Source: Gammaproteobacteria bacterium (GTDB taxonomy: Bacteria; Pseudomonadota; Gammaproteobacteria; Thiohalomonadales; Thiohalomonadaceae). Taken from it: 21,761 nucleotides of DNA. The DNA lies in the NCBI GenBank assembly GCA_026193675.1, contig JAPHSO010000103.1:1-21761 (forward strand), in the 5' to 3' direction. A program made the translations under genes and the position numbers. Under the pieces are notes generated by a model, which saw only the letters and a list, made by a program, of their open reading frames with translations, had not been told where the DNA came from and searched no databases. Below are positions 14,568 through 21,761 of the stretch, piece by piece. How positions within the stretch are numbered: position 1 is the first letter of the stretch; every line of letters begins with the position of its first letter.

Positions 14568-15779
14568 TCAGGCGCTCCCCGTTGCGACACCCTGAAGCTG
14601 CTCCTCTTCCCAAACCTTAATCCACTTGACCAACTTGTCGGCACTCATGGGTCTGGCTATGTAGTAACCCTGGGCAATATCACAACCCAGCTCATTGAGT
14701 TGATTGAGAACATGTTCACTCTCTACCCCCTCTGCCACAATCTTCATTTTCAACTCATGGCCCAACATAATGCAGGTTTTAACAATCGCCATGGCATCAC
14801 CATCTCCGCTCATATCCATCACAAAACTGCGATCAATTTTCAGCTCGGTAAAGGGAATTCGATGCAGCTGTGAAAGCGATGAGTAACCGGTACCAAAATC
14901 ATCAATAGAGAGATCAACCCCCTTCATGCGCAGACGTGTGAGGATATCAAGAGAGGTTTTCAGGTCTCCCATCAACTCACTCTCGGTCACCTCAAGGGTC
15001 AGCATTGATGGATCAAACTGGCTTCTCTTTAGTAGATCAGTGAGCTGTTCCGGGAAGGTCAGGCTGGTGATATTCTCGGCAGAGATATTGACCGAAACGG
15101 GGATATTTAGTCCCATCTGCTGCCATTGATACGATTGATTGACCGCCTTGTTGATCACCTGTGCAGTCAGATCTCCCATCAATCCAAACTCTTCGGCCAT
15201 CGGGATTATATGGTTAGGAAAAACAAGTCCCCGCTGTGGATGCTGCCAGCGAACCAGTGCCTCTACACCAACCAGCGCTCTGGTCTGAATATTGACCTGA
15301 GGTTGATAGTGAAGCGTCAACTGGTTCTGCACCAGAGCATCACGGAACTCGCTCAACTGCAGCGGTAGATGAACCTCCCCCCTATCAACAAACTGGGGCT
15401 CCTCACTACGACCAATCTCATCAAAGATGCTCTCCAGCAGTGAGAAAGAGATGGGTTTGGTGAGCGAATTGATAATCTTCAGATTATGCGCGTGGGCCAA
15501 CTTCTCTGCAGAATGGAGCACGCTGGTGTCGTAGCCACTGATGAGTAAAAGAGATGCATGTGAGCCGCGCTCTGCCAGTTGACGAATCACCTCGATGCCA
15601 TCCATCTCTGGCATATTCAGATCGAGCATAATCGTGATGTTGCGCTCATCCTCTGGATAATCGACAAAGAACTTAACCGCACTGGTATAGCTCATCACCT
15701 CAAAACCAAGCATCTCAACGAATTGAGTGAGTATCTCAACAATCTGAGAATCGTCGTCTATGATGTAGACCTTTTTCAC
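14568..15779 (-). CDS. Response regulator with EAL c-di-GMP phosphodiesterase output (REC-EAL)
   Basis: A 403-residue soluble protein. The receiver domain (1-122) has acidic residues D8-D10, phospho-acceptor D53 in MLDLNMPEMDG, S81 (LLISGYD) and the lysine in SLTKPIS. The EAL domain (about 140-395) has every catalytic motif: E173-A-L-V-R-W, N231 in VNISAE, E263 in LEVTESELM, D293-D294 in IDDFGTGYSSL, K314 in ELKIDRSFV and E350 in VAEGVES. It should therefore hydrolyse c-di-GMP to pGpG. The start is GTG at 15779 and overlaps the stop of the upstream hybrid kinase (GTGA), so the two are translationally coupled and the kinase is the likely phosphodonor. Output may affect motility or biofilm, but no target is visible. 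Confidence 0.93.
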   Translation of the reverse strand: MKKVYIIDDDSQIVEILTQFVEMLGFEVMSYTSAVKFFVDYPEDERNITIMLDLNMPEMDGIEVIRQLAERGSHASLLLISGYDTSVLHSAEKLAHAHNLKIINSLTKPISFSLLESIFDEIGRSEEPQFVDRGEVHLPLQLSEFRDALVQNQLTLHYQPQVNIQTRALVGVEALVRWQHPQRGLVFPNHIIPMAEEFGLMGDLTAQVINKAVNQSYQWQQMGLNIPVSVNISAENITSLTFPEQLTDLLKRSQFDPSMLTLEVTESELMGDLKTSLDILTRLRMKGVDLSIDDFGTGYSSLSQLHRIPFTELKIDRSFVMDMSGDGDAMAIVKTCIMLGHELKMKIVAEGVESEHVLNQLNELGCDIAQGYYIARPMSADKLVKWIKVWEEEQLQGVATGSA

Positions 15780-18568
15780 GATATACCGAGAGCCTCTTTT
15801 ATCTCCACTTCCCTGTCTTCACAATAGGGTGCGATTGCCTTATCCATAGTCATTATATGATCCAACAGCCAATCTATTAGAAAATCAAGCAGTTTTGCCG
15901 AGTGCAACTCACCCCTGCCATACTCATCAACCAATTGAACCACCTGTTTCGCCAACATATCATGAACCTGCTGATGATTCTTCAGGTGAGGATAACCACA
16001 CACCGCCATGATCAGCTCCTCACGTCTGAAATGGTACTTTGTATACTCTAGTAGCTCTCTGAGAATCTTAAGCATCTCACTCGGAGGAGCCTGATGAGTC
16101 ACCAGGCGCTGACAGCGATTGAGCAGCTCAAACAGAACTCGATGATCATCATCAACCTCATCAATTCCGGTCAGATTATCATCTGAAAACTCAAGATAGA
16201 GCGGTCCAAACTCGGAACTGGCTCCGCCGTCTCCTTCAGGCAACGGCTGATCAAGAATATCGCGCACCCTTTTAAGTAACACCTCAAGCTCAAAAGGTTT
16301 GCTAAGCATCTTCTCACGTAGATCTGCTGTCGCAAAACTCTGATGACGCTCATCATTGAAGCCACTGGCCATCTGAATCTTAATCTCTGGGTAGCGTGAC
16401 CTCACCTTCGCCGCCAGATGATAGCCATCCATCCCCGGCATCACGACATCACTCAGCAACAGATCAACATGCTCACATTCCAGAATTTTAAGCGCCTCAT
16501 CCCCACTCTCAGCGGTAATAACCCGATAGCCTGCCGAGCTCAGGAACTCCTCCGTCACGGTACGCAGTCCGGCCTCATCATCAACAACCAGAATCACCTC
16601 GCCATGTCCCAAATTTATTGCACTATCACCATCCACCACTTCAGCTGTCACCTGTTTAACACTAGCTGTCTCAACATCTTCATCTTCGATATTGCGCCTA
16701 TATCGGGGGAAGTAGAGTGCAAAACGTGAACCATGCTCCAAATCGGAATAGAGCCGGATGGTGCCACCTGCTCGTTGCATCATTCCGTAGACCTGACTCA
16801 ACCCAAGTCCACTACCACGCTCACCCTTGGTGGTAAAAAATGGCTCAAAAATGCGCGCCTGAGTCTCTGGATCAATCCCTGTGCCGGTGTCTGTGATCGA
16901 CAGCACCATATAGTCACCGGCCTTAATACCCATACTCTCTGCATAGCTGCGGTTGAGGGCGATATTTTGAGTGTTAATGGTGAGCTGTCCTCCATCGGGC
17001 ATTGCATGCATCGCATTGATGCTCATATTGAGCACCGCATCGACCAGATCGCTCTGATCAATCCAGATCGGCCAGGAGTTTTCATTAAGATCAAACACCA
17101 GTTTGATCCGTGCAGTCAGGGTCTTCTCCAACATCAGCTGCTCTCCAAGCAGCAACTCATTGACATTGATCTCCTGAGGTTCGGAGGCGAGATTTCTGGA
17201 GAATGCGAGCAGCTTCTTGCTAAGTGATGCTCCTCGCTCCCCTGCACGATGAATCTGGGCAGCATAGTTTGCCAATTTGGGTTGATCCTTGAGCATCTTG
17301 GTCAGCATCGATGCATATCCAAGTACCACGCCCAGCATATTGTTATAGTCATGGGCGATACCACCTGTCAGCTTGCCAAGGGCATCCATCTTCTGACTGC
17401 GCTGCAACATCTGTTGCTGTTTACGCTTTTCAGAAATATCGATCACCAGTGACAGCACACCAATCACCTCTCCATCTTCATTAACTATCGGAGCGGCATA
17501 CCACTCACAGGTGATGGCTTTACCCTCCTTGGTCACATTTTGATTGATATTGTGCTCACTGCCACTCTCCGTGAGTAGCTTTTGCCAAATCTCCGCTGAG
17601 ATCTCATCTTTATTGTCAGGGAGGATAATCAGATCAAGTCCACTCTGCCCTAGAGCTTCATCTTTGCTATAACCAAATATCCTCTCCGCTGCTGGGTTCC
17701 AGTCAACCACCTTAAAGTCTGTCGACCAGTCGATAATTCCTATTGGACTCTGTTCACGCTGAAGTAGTAGACGCCGCTGCAGAGCTCTAAGCTCCGCCTC
17801 GGTCTGAATTTTAGCGCTGATCTCCTGCTGCAGCGCCTCAACACTCTCCTGCAGTCGCTCATTTCCGACTCGAAGATCCCCCATCTTGTTACGAAGATCC
17901 CAGGCAAACCGATTCAGCGCACCGGCTATCTCTCCAAAAAGGCCATCCTCATCACTGTGAATGTGATGTTCGTAGTTACCCTGCTGAAACGCTTCAATGC
18001 CTCTCTCAATACGTCGCAGGTTGGCTGTAAATCGATGCCCAATAACCAGAGTCATCCCCATTAGAGCCAAAAAAAGAAGAAGCGGTACCAACATACTTTC
18101 CAGTTGTGCACGCTCTATGGATTGATTGAGTTTTTGGGTGTCATAGCCAACCTTAACCGTTCCGATTCGCTCTCCCTCAAGCTCAACCGGGAGGGAGAGG
18201 TGATAGATACCATCGGCTATCGCCGCAATGATACTGGACTCTCTCTCTATGGGAATATCATTGAGTGGTTTTCGGCGCAGTGATGCGACTGCATTCATTC
18301 GGTGATCAAATAGGGTGATATAGCGGATATCTTCTCTCCCCCTCCAGGAAGATAGATGCTGTTCTGCACGCTCTCGATCTAGCTTGACCAATCCCTCTGT
18401 CAGAGCTGTCACCAACACCGAACTCTCTTGCTCAACTGCTCTTTCGTACTGTTGGGTGTAACTCTCTTTTAACTGATGTGCACCCCTCCAGCCAACAACC
18501 GCCATGACAATTGCCTCAATCGCAATAAACACCACGATTAAACGGTTTGATAGCCCCACATATTTCAT
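15776..18568 (-). CDS. Membrane hybrid histidine kinase with C-terminal receiver and hemerythrin domains
   Basis: 930 residues in the order: transmembrane helix 8-27; periplasmic sensor about 28-158; transmembrane helix about 159-178; HAMP 180-232; coiled coil 232-270; PAS about 268-380; dimerisation/phosphoacceptor with H406 in GGIAHDYNN; ATPase with N518 (MSINAMHAM), DTGTGI, the F-box FEPFFTTK and GSGLGL; receiver 656-772 with D707 in LLSDVVMPGMDG; and hemerythrin about 795-915. The hemerythrin has all seven diiron ligands at family spacing: H809, H846, E850, H865, H869, H904, D909. Such domains bind O2 and sometimes react with NO. The product probably autophosphorylates at H406, with phosphotransfer to D707 and/or to the coupled REC-EAL protein. 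The ATG at 18568 has a weak ribosome site. The periplasmic ligand is unknown. Placing a hemerythrin after the receiver is unusual. Confidence 0.92.
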   Translation of the reverse strand: MKYVGLSNRLIVVFIAIEAIVMAVVGWRGAHQLKESYTQQYERAVEQESSVLVTALTEGLVKLDRERAEQHLSSWRGREDIRYITLFDHRMNAVASLRRKPLNDIPIERESSIIAAIADGIYHLSLPVELEGERIGTVKVGYDTQKLNQSIERAQLESMLVPLLLFLALMGMTLVIGHRFTANLRRIERGIEAFQQGNYEHHIHSDEDGLFGEIAGALNRFAWDLRNKMGDLRVGNERLQESVEALQQEISAKIQTEAELRALQRRLLLQREQSPIGIIDWSTDFKVVDWNPAAERIFGYSKDEALGQSGLDLIILPDNKDEISAEIWQKLLTESGSEHNINQNVTKEGKAITCEWYAAPIVNEDGEVIGVLSLVIDISEKRKQQQMLQRSQKMDALGKLTGGIAHDYNNMLGVVLGYASMLTKMLKDQPKLANYAAQIHRAGERGASLSKKLLAFSRNLASEPQEINVNELLLGEQLMLEKTLTARIKLVFDLNENSWPIWIDQSDLVDAVLNMSINAMHAMPDGGQLTINTQNIALNRSYAESMGIKAGDYMVLSITDTGTGIDPETQARIFEPFFTTKGERGSGLGLSQVYGMMQRAGGTIRLYSDLEHGSRFALYFPRYRRNIEDEDVETASVKQVTAEVVDGDSAINLGHGEVILVVDDEAGLRTVTEEFLSSAGYRVITAESGDEALKILECEHVDLLLSDVVMPGMDGYHLAAKVRSRYPEIKIQMASGFNDERHQSFATADLREKMLSKPFELEVLLKRVRDILDQPLPEGDGGASSEFGPLYLEFSDDNLTGIDEVDDDHRVLFELLNRCQRLVTHQAPPSEMLKILRELLEYTKYHFRREELIMAVCGYPHLKNHQQVHDMLAKQVVQLVDEYGRGELHSAKLLDFLIDWLLDHIMTMDKAIAPYCEDREVEIKEALGIS

Positions 18569-18627
18569 AAAATCTCAACCAACAGAAATAACACTAAGCA
18601 AATGATGTGTAGATGTTGCACCAATGA

Positions 18628-18656
18628 ATCATGCACCTACCCAGTAGGTTTTACAA
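18628..18656 (-). promoter_or_regulatory. Candidate promoter with internal palindrome for the hybrid kinase operon
   Basis: On the minus strand TTGTAA (18656-18651, 4 of 6), a 17-base spacer and CATGAT (18633-18628, 4 of 6) form a modest sigma-70-type promoter 60 bases before the kinase ATG. The spacer contains the palindrome ACCTAC-CCA-GTAGGT (plus coordinates 18635-18649), a possible operator in the divergent kinase/solute-binding-protein gap. Confidence 0.35.
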
Positions 18657-18716
18657 ATTACCCCTTCAAGCATTGCCACTATCTATTAAAACAGCCGCTA
18701 CAGAATAGCCAACACA

Positions 18717-18722
18717 TATAGT
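18717..18722 (+). promoter_or_regulatory. Candidate -10 element for the solute-binding protein gene
   Basis: TATAGT (5 of 6) lies 16 bases before the ATG at 18739, which would give a very short leader. The -35 region at 17 bases (GCCGCT) is not convincing. The rest of the 167-base divergent gap (18569-18735) shows no gene. Confidence 0.28.
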
Positions 18723-18738
18723 ATGCTCGCCTACAGTG

Positions 18739-19779
18739 ATGAAAATTATAAGAAAACTAAAGATAGGGGGAGCTTTCAAAGTGGTCGTGCTACTACTGCT
18801 TGGGGCCGTAACGCCTATACGACATCTGCAGGCCTCAGACCATCTGCCCCCCCAAACACTGAACATCATCATCCTTGAAAGCCTTACACTGGATGATTTG
18901 CAGACACGCACCTTCAGCTTTAAGAGGCATCTGCGCCAATTTGGCCTCTACAAAGAGCACAATATCGATATTCGGGTTTTTAATGCAGAGGCTGATCGTG
19001 ATAGAGCACGCGAGCTACTAACGGAGGCTATCGCTGAACAGAGACCAGACCTGGTCGTCACCATCGCTACCCTCGCCTCTCAGGTCGGACGAGATATCCT
19101 TAAAGATAGCAATATTCCACAACTGTTTCTGTTTGTATCTTCACCCGTTCAGGCCGGCCTAATCACCCATATTGAGAAGCCAAGCGGTAGCAACATAACG
19201 GGGATAACCCACTCCATTGATATTGATCGGACTACCAATTTTGTAAAACATGTTGTGGCCAATCTGCCGTTCAAAAACCCGCTACGCATCGGTGTTCTGC
19301 ATAGTGATTACCCCGCCTCAGTTGGCGGATTTCGTAAGCTTAAAGAGCTTGAAGCAGAGCGCAATGATGTCCGCTTCCTCCCTCTACCAATCGTATTCAG
19401 AGATATACAGAGTAGTATCGATCCCATGGTAAAGGATGCCCTGGAAATTATTGAAAAGAATCGCGATGAGATCGATATCATCTGGCTTTCTGAAGGACCG
19501 CTACCTCGAAAAGAGGAGTACGTAAGACCACTTATCGAAAAGAGCGTCGTCCCGATTGTATTCACCGCTTCACCTAAAGGTTCTGAGTGGGGAGTCTGGT
19601 GTTCAATTGAGTCGGGAGCAGATCAGGAGGGTCACCAGGCCGCATTGATGGCAAATGCAATCCTACACGGAAGCAGTGCAGGCTCTATTCCTGTCATGAG
19701 GGGGATGGAGCGTAGCCACAAGGTCAACAGTAAGGCGGCTAGCAGGTGGGGTTATGAAATTCCCCCCATGGGTTATTAA
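18739..19779 (+). CDS. ABC transporter substrate-binding protein (YtmI/TrpX-like, ABC_sub_bind family)
   Basis: 346 residues. A signal peptide (basic KIIRKLKIGGAFK, hydrophobic VVVLLLLGAVTPI, cleavage near residue 30) points to the periplasm. The mature part has the family pattern: LNIIILESLTLDD at the first strand, FNAEADRDRARELLTEAI, RPDLVVTIATLASQ, IPQLFLFVSSPVQAGLI, GSNITGITHSID, LRIGVLHSDYPASVGG and VPIVFTASPKGSEWG, which fits the two-lobed binding proteins of ABC_sub_bind/COG2984. No permease or ATPase gene is beside it; instead a membrane histidine kinase follows after 62 bases. This suggests a ligand-sensing role, presenting a solute to the kinase, rather than transport. The ligand is unknown. 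An in-frame GTG at 18736 is the alternative start. It is divergent from the hybrid kinase operon. Confidence 0.85.
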   Translation: MKIIRKLKIGGAFKVVVLLLLGAVTPIRHLQASDHLPPQTLNIIILESLTLDDLQTRTFSFKRHLRQFGLYKEHNIDIRVFNAEADRDRARELLTEAIAEQRPDLVVTIATLASQVGRDILKDSNIPQLFLFVSSPVQAGLITHIEKPSGSNITGITHSIDIDRTTNFVKHVVANLPFKNPLRIGVLHSDYPASVGGFRKLKELEAERNDVRFLPLPIVFRDIQSSIDPMVKDALEIIEKNRDEIDIIWLSEGPLPRKEEYVRPLIEKSVVPIVFTASPKGSEWGVWCSIESGADQEGHQAALMANAILHGSSAGSIPVMRGMERSHKVNSKAASRWGYEIPPMGY

Positions 19780-19787
19780 GATGCTCA

Positions 19788-19797
19788 CTCAATTGAG
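19788..19797. repeat. Perfect 10-bp palindrome CTCAATTGAG
   Basis: It lies 9 bases after the solute-binding-protein stop, in the 62-base gap before the second kinase. Just downstream, GAGAC (19795-19799) and GTCTC (19811-19815) form a further short inverted repeat. Too short to name; possibly a binding site or chance. Confidence 0.3.
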
Positions 19798-19841
19798 ACT
19801 ATCTCCACCCGTCTCTATTCGCCAGAGGAAGGTGATTTAAC

Positions 19842-21761
19842 ATGTCGAAACTGACGCTACAGCAGAAATTTATCACATTTCTGATTGTGACCCTGCTGGT
19901 CGTATTGGCCCTTAACGGGCTGCTCTTCATCCAGCTCTTTGCATCACGCTCAACAGAGATCCATAAGCAAAAAATTTATCGCGCTGTTGAGGAGCTCCAT
20001 GAAGAGCTCAACGCTCTGGAGCAGAAAAATCTTGGCATCACTAAAGGGATTGCCGAGCGTCAGGATTTTATCTCTTCGATTAATCTTATTAACCATTATC
20101 AGGATATCACTAACTATCAACCGCTCATCTTTGATGTAGAGAAGGAGAAGCTGGCACGTGAACTCTATCTAATTGCCCGTTCCACCGGGACTGTCATGGC
20201 CGCAATTTATGATGAGCATCAGCAGCTTGTCGCATTCTTTTCTGATGATGGCTCTGAAGTGATCAACGGTTATGCCTCTTATGAGGGCGGTCGGCGTAAA
20301 ATCCTCGCCACATTAGGAACAGCAGGTGAATTCTCTCCCATTGATGAGAAGCGGCTTCCAAAACTTGTTCTATCTGAGATCTTCTATGAAGAGAACAGGA
20401 TCTCCTCTCGCCTTGTCGCTGAAAAGTACCGCCTCTATTCCGCCACAACCAACTACCTGCACACCTCACATATTGATGGTAAAGAGCAGCGTATAGGCCG
20501 AGTCGTAATTGCCAAAGCGATTACGGTGAAAGATATAACCAGTGCGCTAGCCCATCTTGGTGTTGAGTTCTCCATTCTATTTTCCGGAACAAAACCATCA
20601 AATGAGCTTGAACGTCTCTATGTTGGAGAGGGAGTACCACATCAGCCCACACTAGCTGATTCACACAAACTGGAGCACAAAAATCTCCCGCTCTATCAGC
20701 GTGGTAACTACCTGTTTGGGGCGGTATCCCTGCCTATTTTTGGAGGTGATAGCAGTTACTTTGTTGTCGGACTTCAAAGGGAACAAATTGAGCAGCAGAC
20801 GCTCGATTTTCGCAACTCCGCTCTAATCGTCCTGCTATTAACCGCAATATTTATTATCCCATTAGCTATTCACTTGATGAACCGGGGGCTCCTGCGCCCA
20901 CTCAAGCTCCTCTCCAACGGTGTGCAAAACCTTCGTAAGGGTGAGTACATTAAAATCGAGGGATTCTATAAGAGAGATGAGCTGGGTCTGCTTGCTGAAT
21001 CCTTTAACAACATGGTTAGTGATCTGAAGCGACGAGAAGATCAGCTGCGCACCCTATCTATGGCGACAGAACAGAGCCCCGTATCGATATTAATTACCAA
21101 TCCCGACCACATCATTGAGTACATCAACCCTCAATTTGAGAGCACAACCGGCTTTAATACCAATGATGTAATTGGTCATAGTATCGAAATTCTATTTAAG
21201 CAGAGCGACCTGGATCAGCAGACACTAGATGCGCTCAATGCCAGTATCTCACTGGGCAACACCTGGAGCGGCGAATTTTCAAACCTTAAAAAAGGTGGCG
21301 AGCACTACTCTATACGCACCTCAATATCACCGATCAAACTTGCAGATGGTTCAACCTCTCACTATCTGTATATCGCTGAGGATACAACTGCACAGAGAAA
21401 GGGAGAGGAGATTCTGCGTAGTAGCCAGAAGATGGATGCAATTGGCCAGCTCACAGGAGGAATCGCCCATGACTTTAATAATATTTTAGGCATCATTATG
21501 GGCAACCTTGAGTTACTCAGGATTGAGCTAAAAGATCACCCCAAGGAGATGGAGCGGATCGACCGCGCTTTGAGTGGTACACGGCGCGGTGCCAAGCTGA
21601 CCCAGAAACTGCTCGGCTTCTCACGCCAGGACAGGCACGGACAGGAGATCACTCATATCAACCGGTTTATTGAGGGGATGCATGAACTAATCTCCAAATC
21701 ACTAACCGCGGTGATCCAGGTTGAGACCAATCTTGCTGATGATCTCTGGCCTATTGAGGTA
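19842..21761 (+). CDS. Membrane sensor histidine kinase, 3' part outside the window
   Basis: An open frame of exactly 640 codons to the right edge without a stop. The ATG at 19842 has a strong ribosome site GAGGAAGG (19825-19832), spacing 9. Visible order: transmembrane helix about 9-32 (FITFLIVTLLVVLALNGLLF); a large periplasmic sensor about 33-322, probably Cache-like by size and helical start; transmembrane helix about 326-347; HAMP about 348-402 (LLRPLKLLSNGVQNLRKGEY, RDELGLLAESFNNMV); PAS about 405-520 (ATEQSPVSILITNPD, YINPQFESTTGF); and the phosphoacceptor region with H543 in GGIAHDFNNILG. The ATPase domain has not yet been reached, so a C-terminal receiver cannot be excluded. It follows the solute-binding protein by 62 bases and probably reads that protein or a periplasmic ligand directly. 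Confidence 0.9.
   Translation, partial: MSKLTLQQKFITFLIVTLLVVLALNGLLFIQLFASRSTEIHKQKIYRAVEELHEELNALEQKNLGITKGIAERQDFISSINLINHYQDITNYQPLIFDVEKEKLARELYLIARSTGTVMAAIYDEHQQLVAFFSDDGSEVINGYASYEGGRRKILATLGTAGEFSPIDEKRLPKLVLSEIFYEENRISSRLVAEKYRLYSATTNYLHTSHIDGKEQRIGRVVIAKAITVKDITSALAHLGVEFSILFSGTKPSNELERLYVGEGVPHQPTLADSHKLEHKNLPLYQRGNYLFGAVSLPIFGGDSSYFVVGLQREQIEQQTLDFRNSALIVLLLTAIFIIPLAIHLMNRGLLRPLKLLSNGVQNLRKGEYIKIEGFYKRDELGLLAESFNNMVSDLKRREDQLRTLSMATEQSPVSILITNPDHIIEYINPQFESTTGFNTNDVIGHSIEILFKQSDLDQQTLDALNASISLGNTWSGEFSNLKKGGEHYSIRTSISPIKLADGSTSHYLYIAEDTTAQRKGEEILRSSQKMDAIGQLTGGIAHDFNNILGIIMGNLELLRIELKDHPKEMERIDRALSGTRRGAKLTQKLLGFSRQDRHGQEITHINRFIEGMHELISKSLTAVIQVETNLADDLWPIEV

Noticed and set aside
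16418..17452. Plus-strand open frames opposite the hybrid kinase (e.g. 16733-17227)
   Set aside because: They are antisense shadows of a long, well-supported kinase frame and show no family motifs.
1..21761. Mobile elements, CRISPR arrays, phage genes or tRNA genes
   Set aside because: No transposase, integrase, direct-repeat array or cloverleaf-like sequence was seen on either strand.

Overview
The window reads as chromosomal DNA of a gammaproteobacterium. The evidence is a BioC/BioH-type biotin cluster, an E. coli-like exonuclease I (SbcB), frataxin CyaY, a FtsN-like SPOR protein beside argS, and the thiS-thiG-trmB order. Base composition looks even throughout, and I see no insertion sequence, phage gene, CRISPR array or tRNA/rRNA gene. 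A diheme cytochrome c fused to a DUF302 domain, together with dense hemerythrin/EAL/hybrid-kinase signalling, would suit a free-living or symbiotic lineage at oxic-anoxic interfaces, perhaps a sulfur oxidiser. That lifestyle is inference; no sulfur gene is present.

Layout. (1) 1-121, minus: N-terminal end of a ComF-type phosphoribosyltransferase running off the left edge, divergent from biotin synthesis. (2) 215-4698, plus: bioB-bioF-bioH-bioC-bioD. BioC and BioH make the pimeloyl moiety on ACP, and BioF, BioD and BioB build the rings; bioA (DAPA aminotransferase) is not here. (3) 4901-8294, plus: argS, a membrane-anchored SPOR protein, cyaY and a serine esterase, with the last three tightly spaced or overlapping. 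(4) 8367-9886, plus: a translationally coupled pair, an exported diheme cytochrome c-DUF302 fusion and an exported stand-alone DUF302 protein, behind a good promoter that carries a dyad. (5) 9957-12032, plus: a class I methyltransferase and sbcB. (6) 12009-14477, minus: trmB (tail-to-tail overlap with sbcB), thiG, thiS and a small RRM RNA-binding protein, with a clear intrinsic terminator after thiG. (7) 14568-18568, minus: a two-gene signalling operon made of a 930-residue membrane hybrid histidine kinase ending in receiver and hemerythrin domains, overlapped by a REC-EAL c-di-GMP phosphodiesterase. (8) 18739-21761, plus, divergent: an exported ABC-type solute-binding protein without visible permease genes, then a second membrane histidine kinase that runs off the right edge.

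The most interesting parts are regions 7-8 and region 4. Regions 7-8 look like a signalling island in which a diiron O2/NO-type sensor domain sits at the tail of a hybrid kinase coupled to c-di-GMP breakdown, back to back with a solute-binding-protein/kinase pair. Region 4 is a cytochrome-DUF302 two-gene system of unknown function. All functional calls come from reading motifs in the translated sequence; no database search was run.
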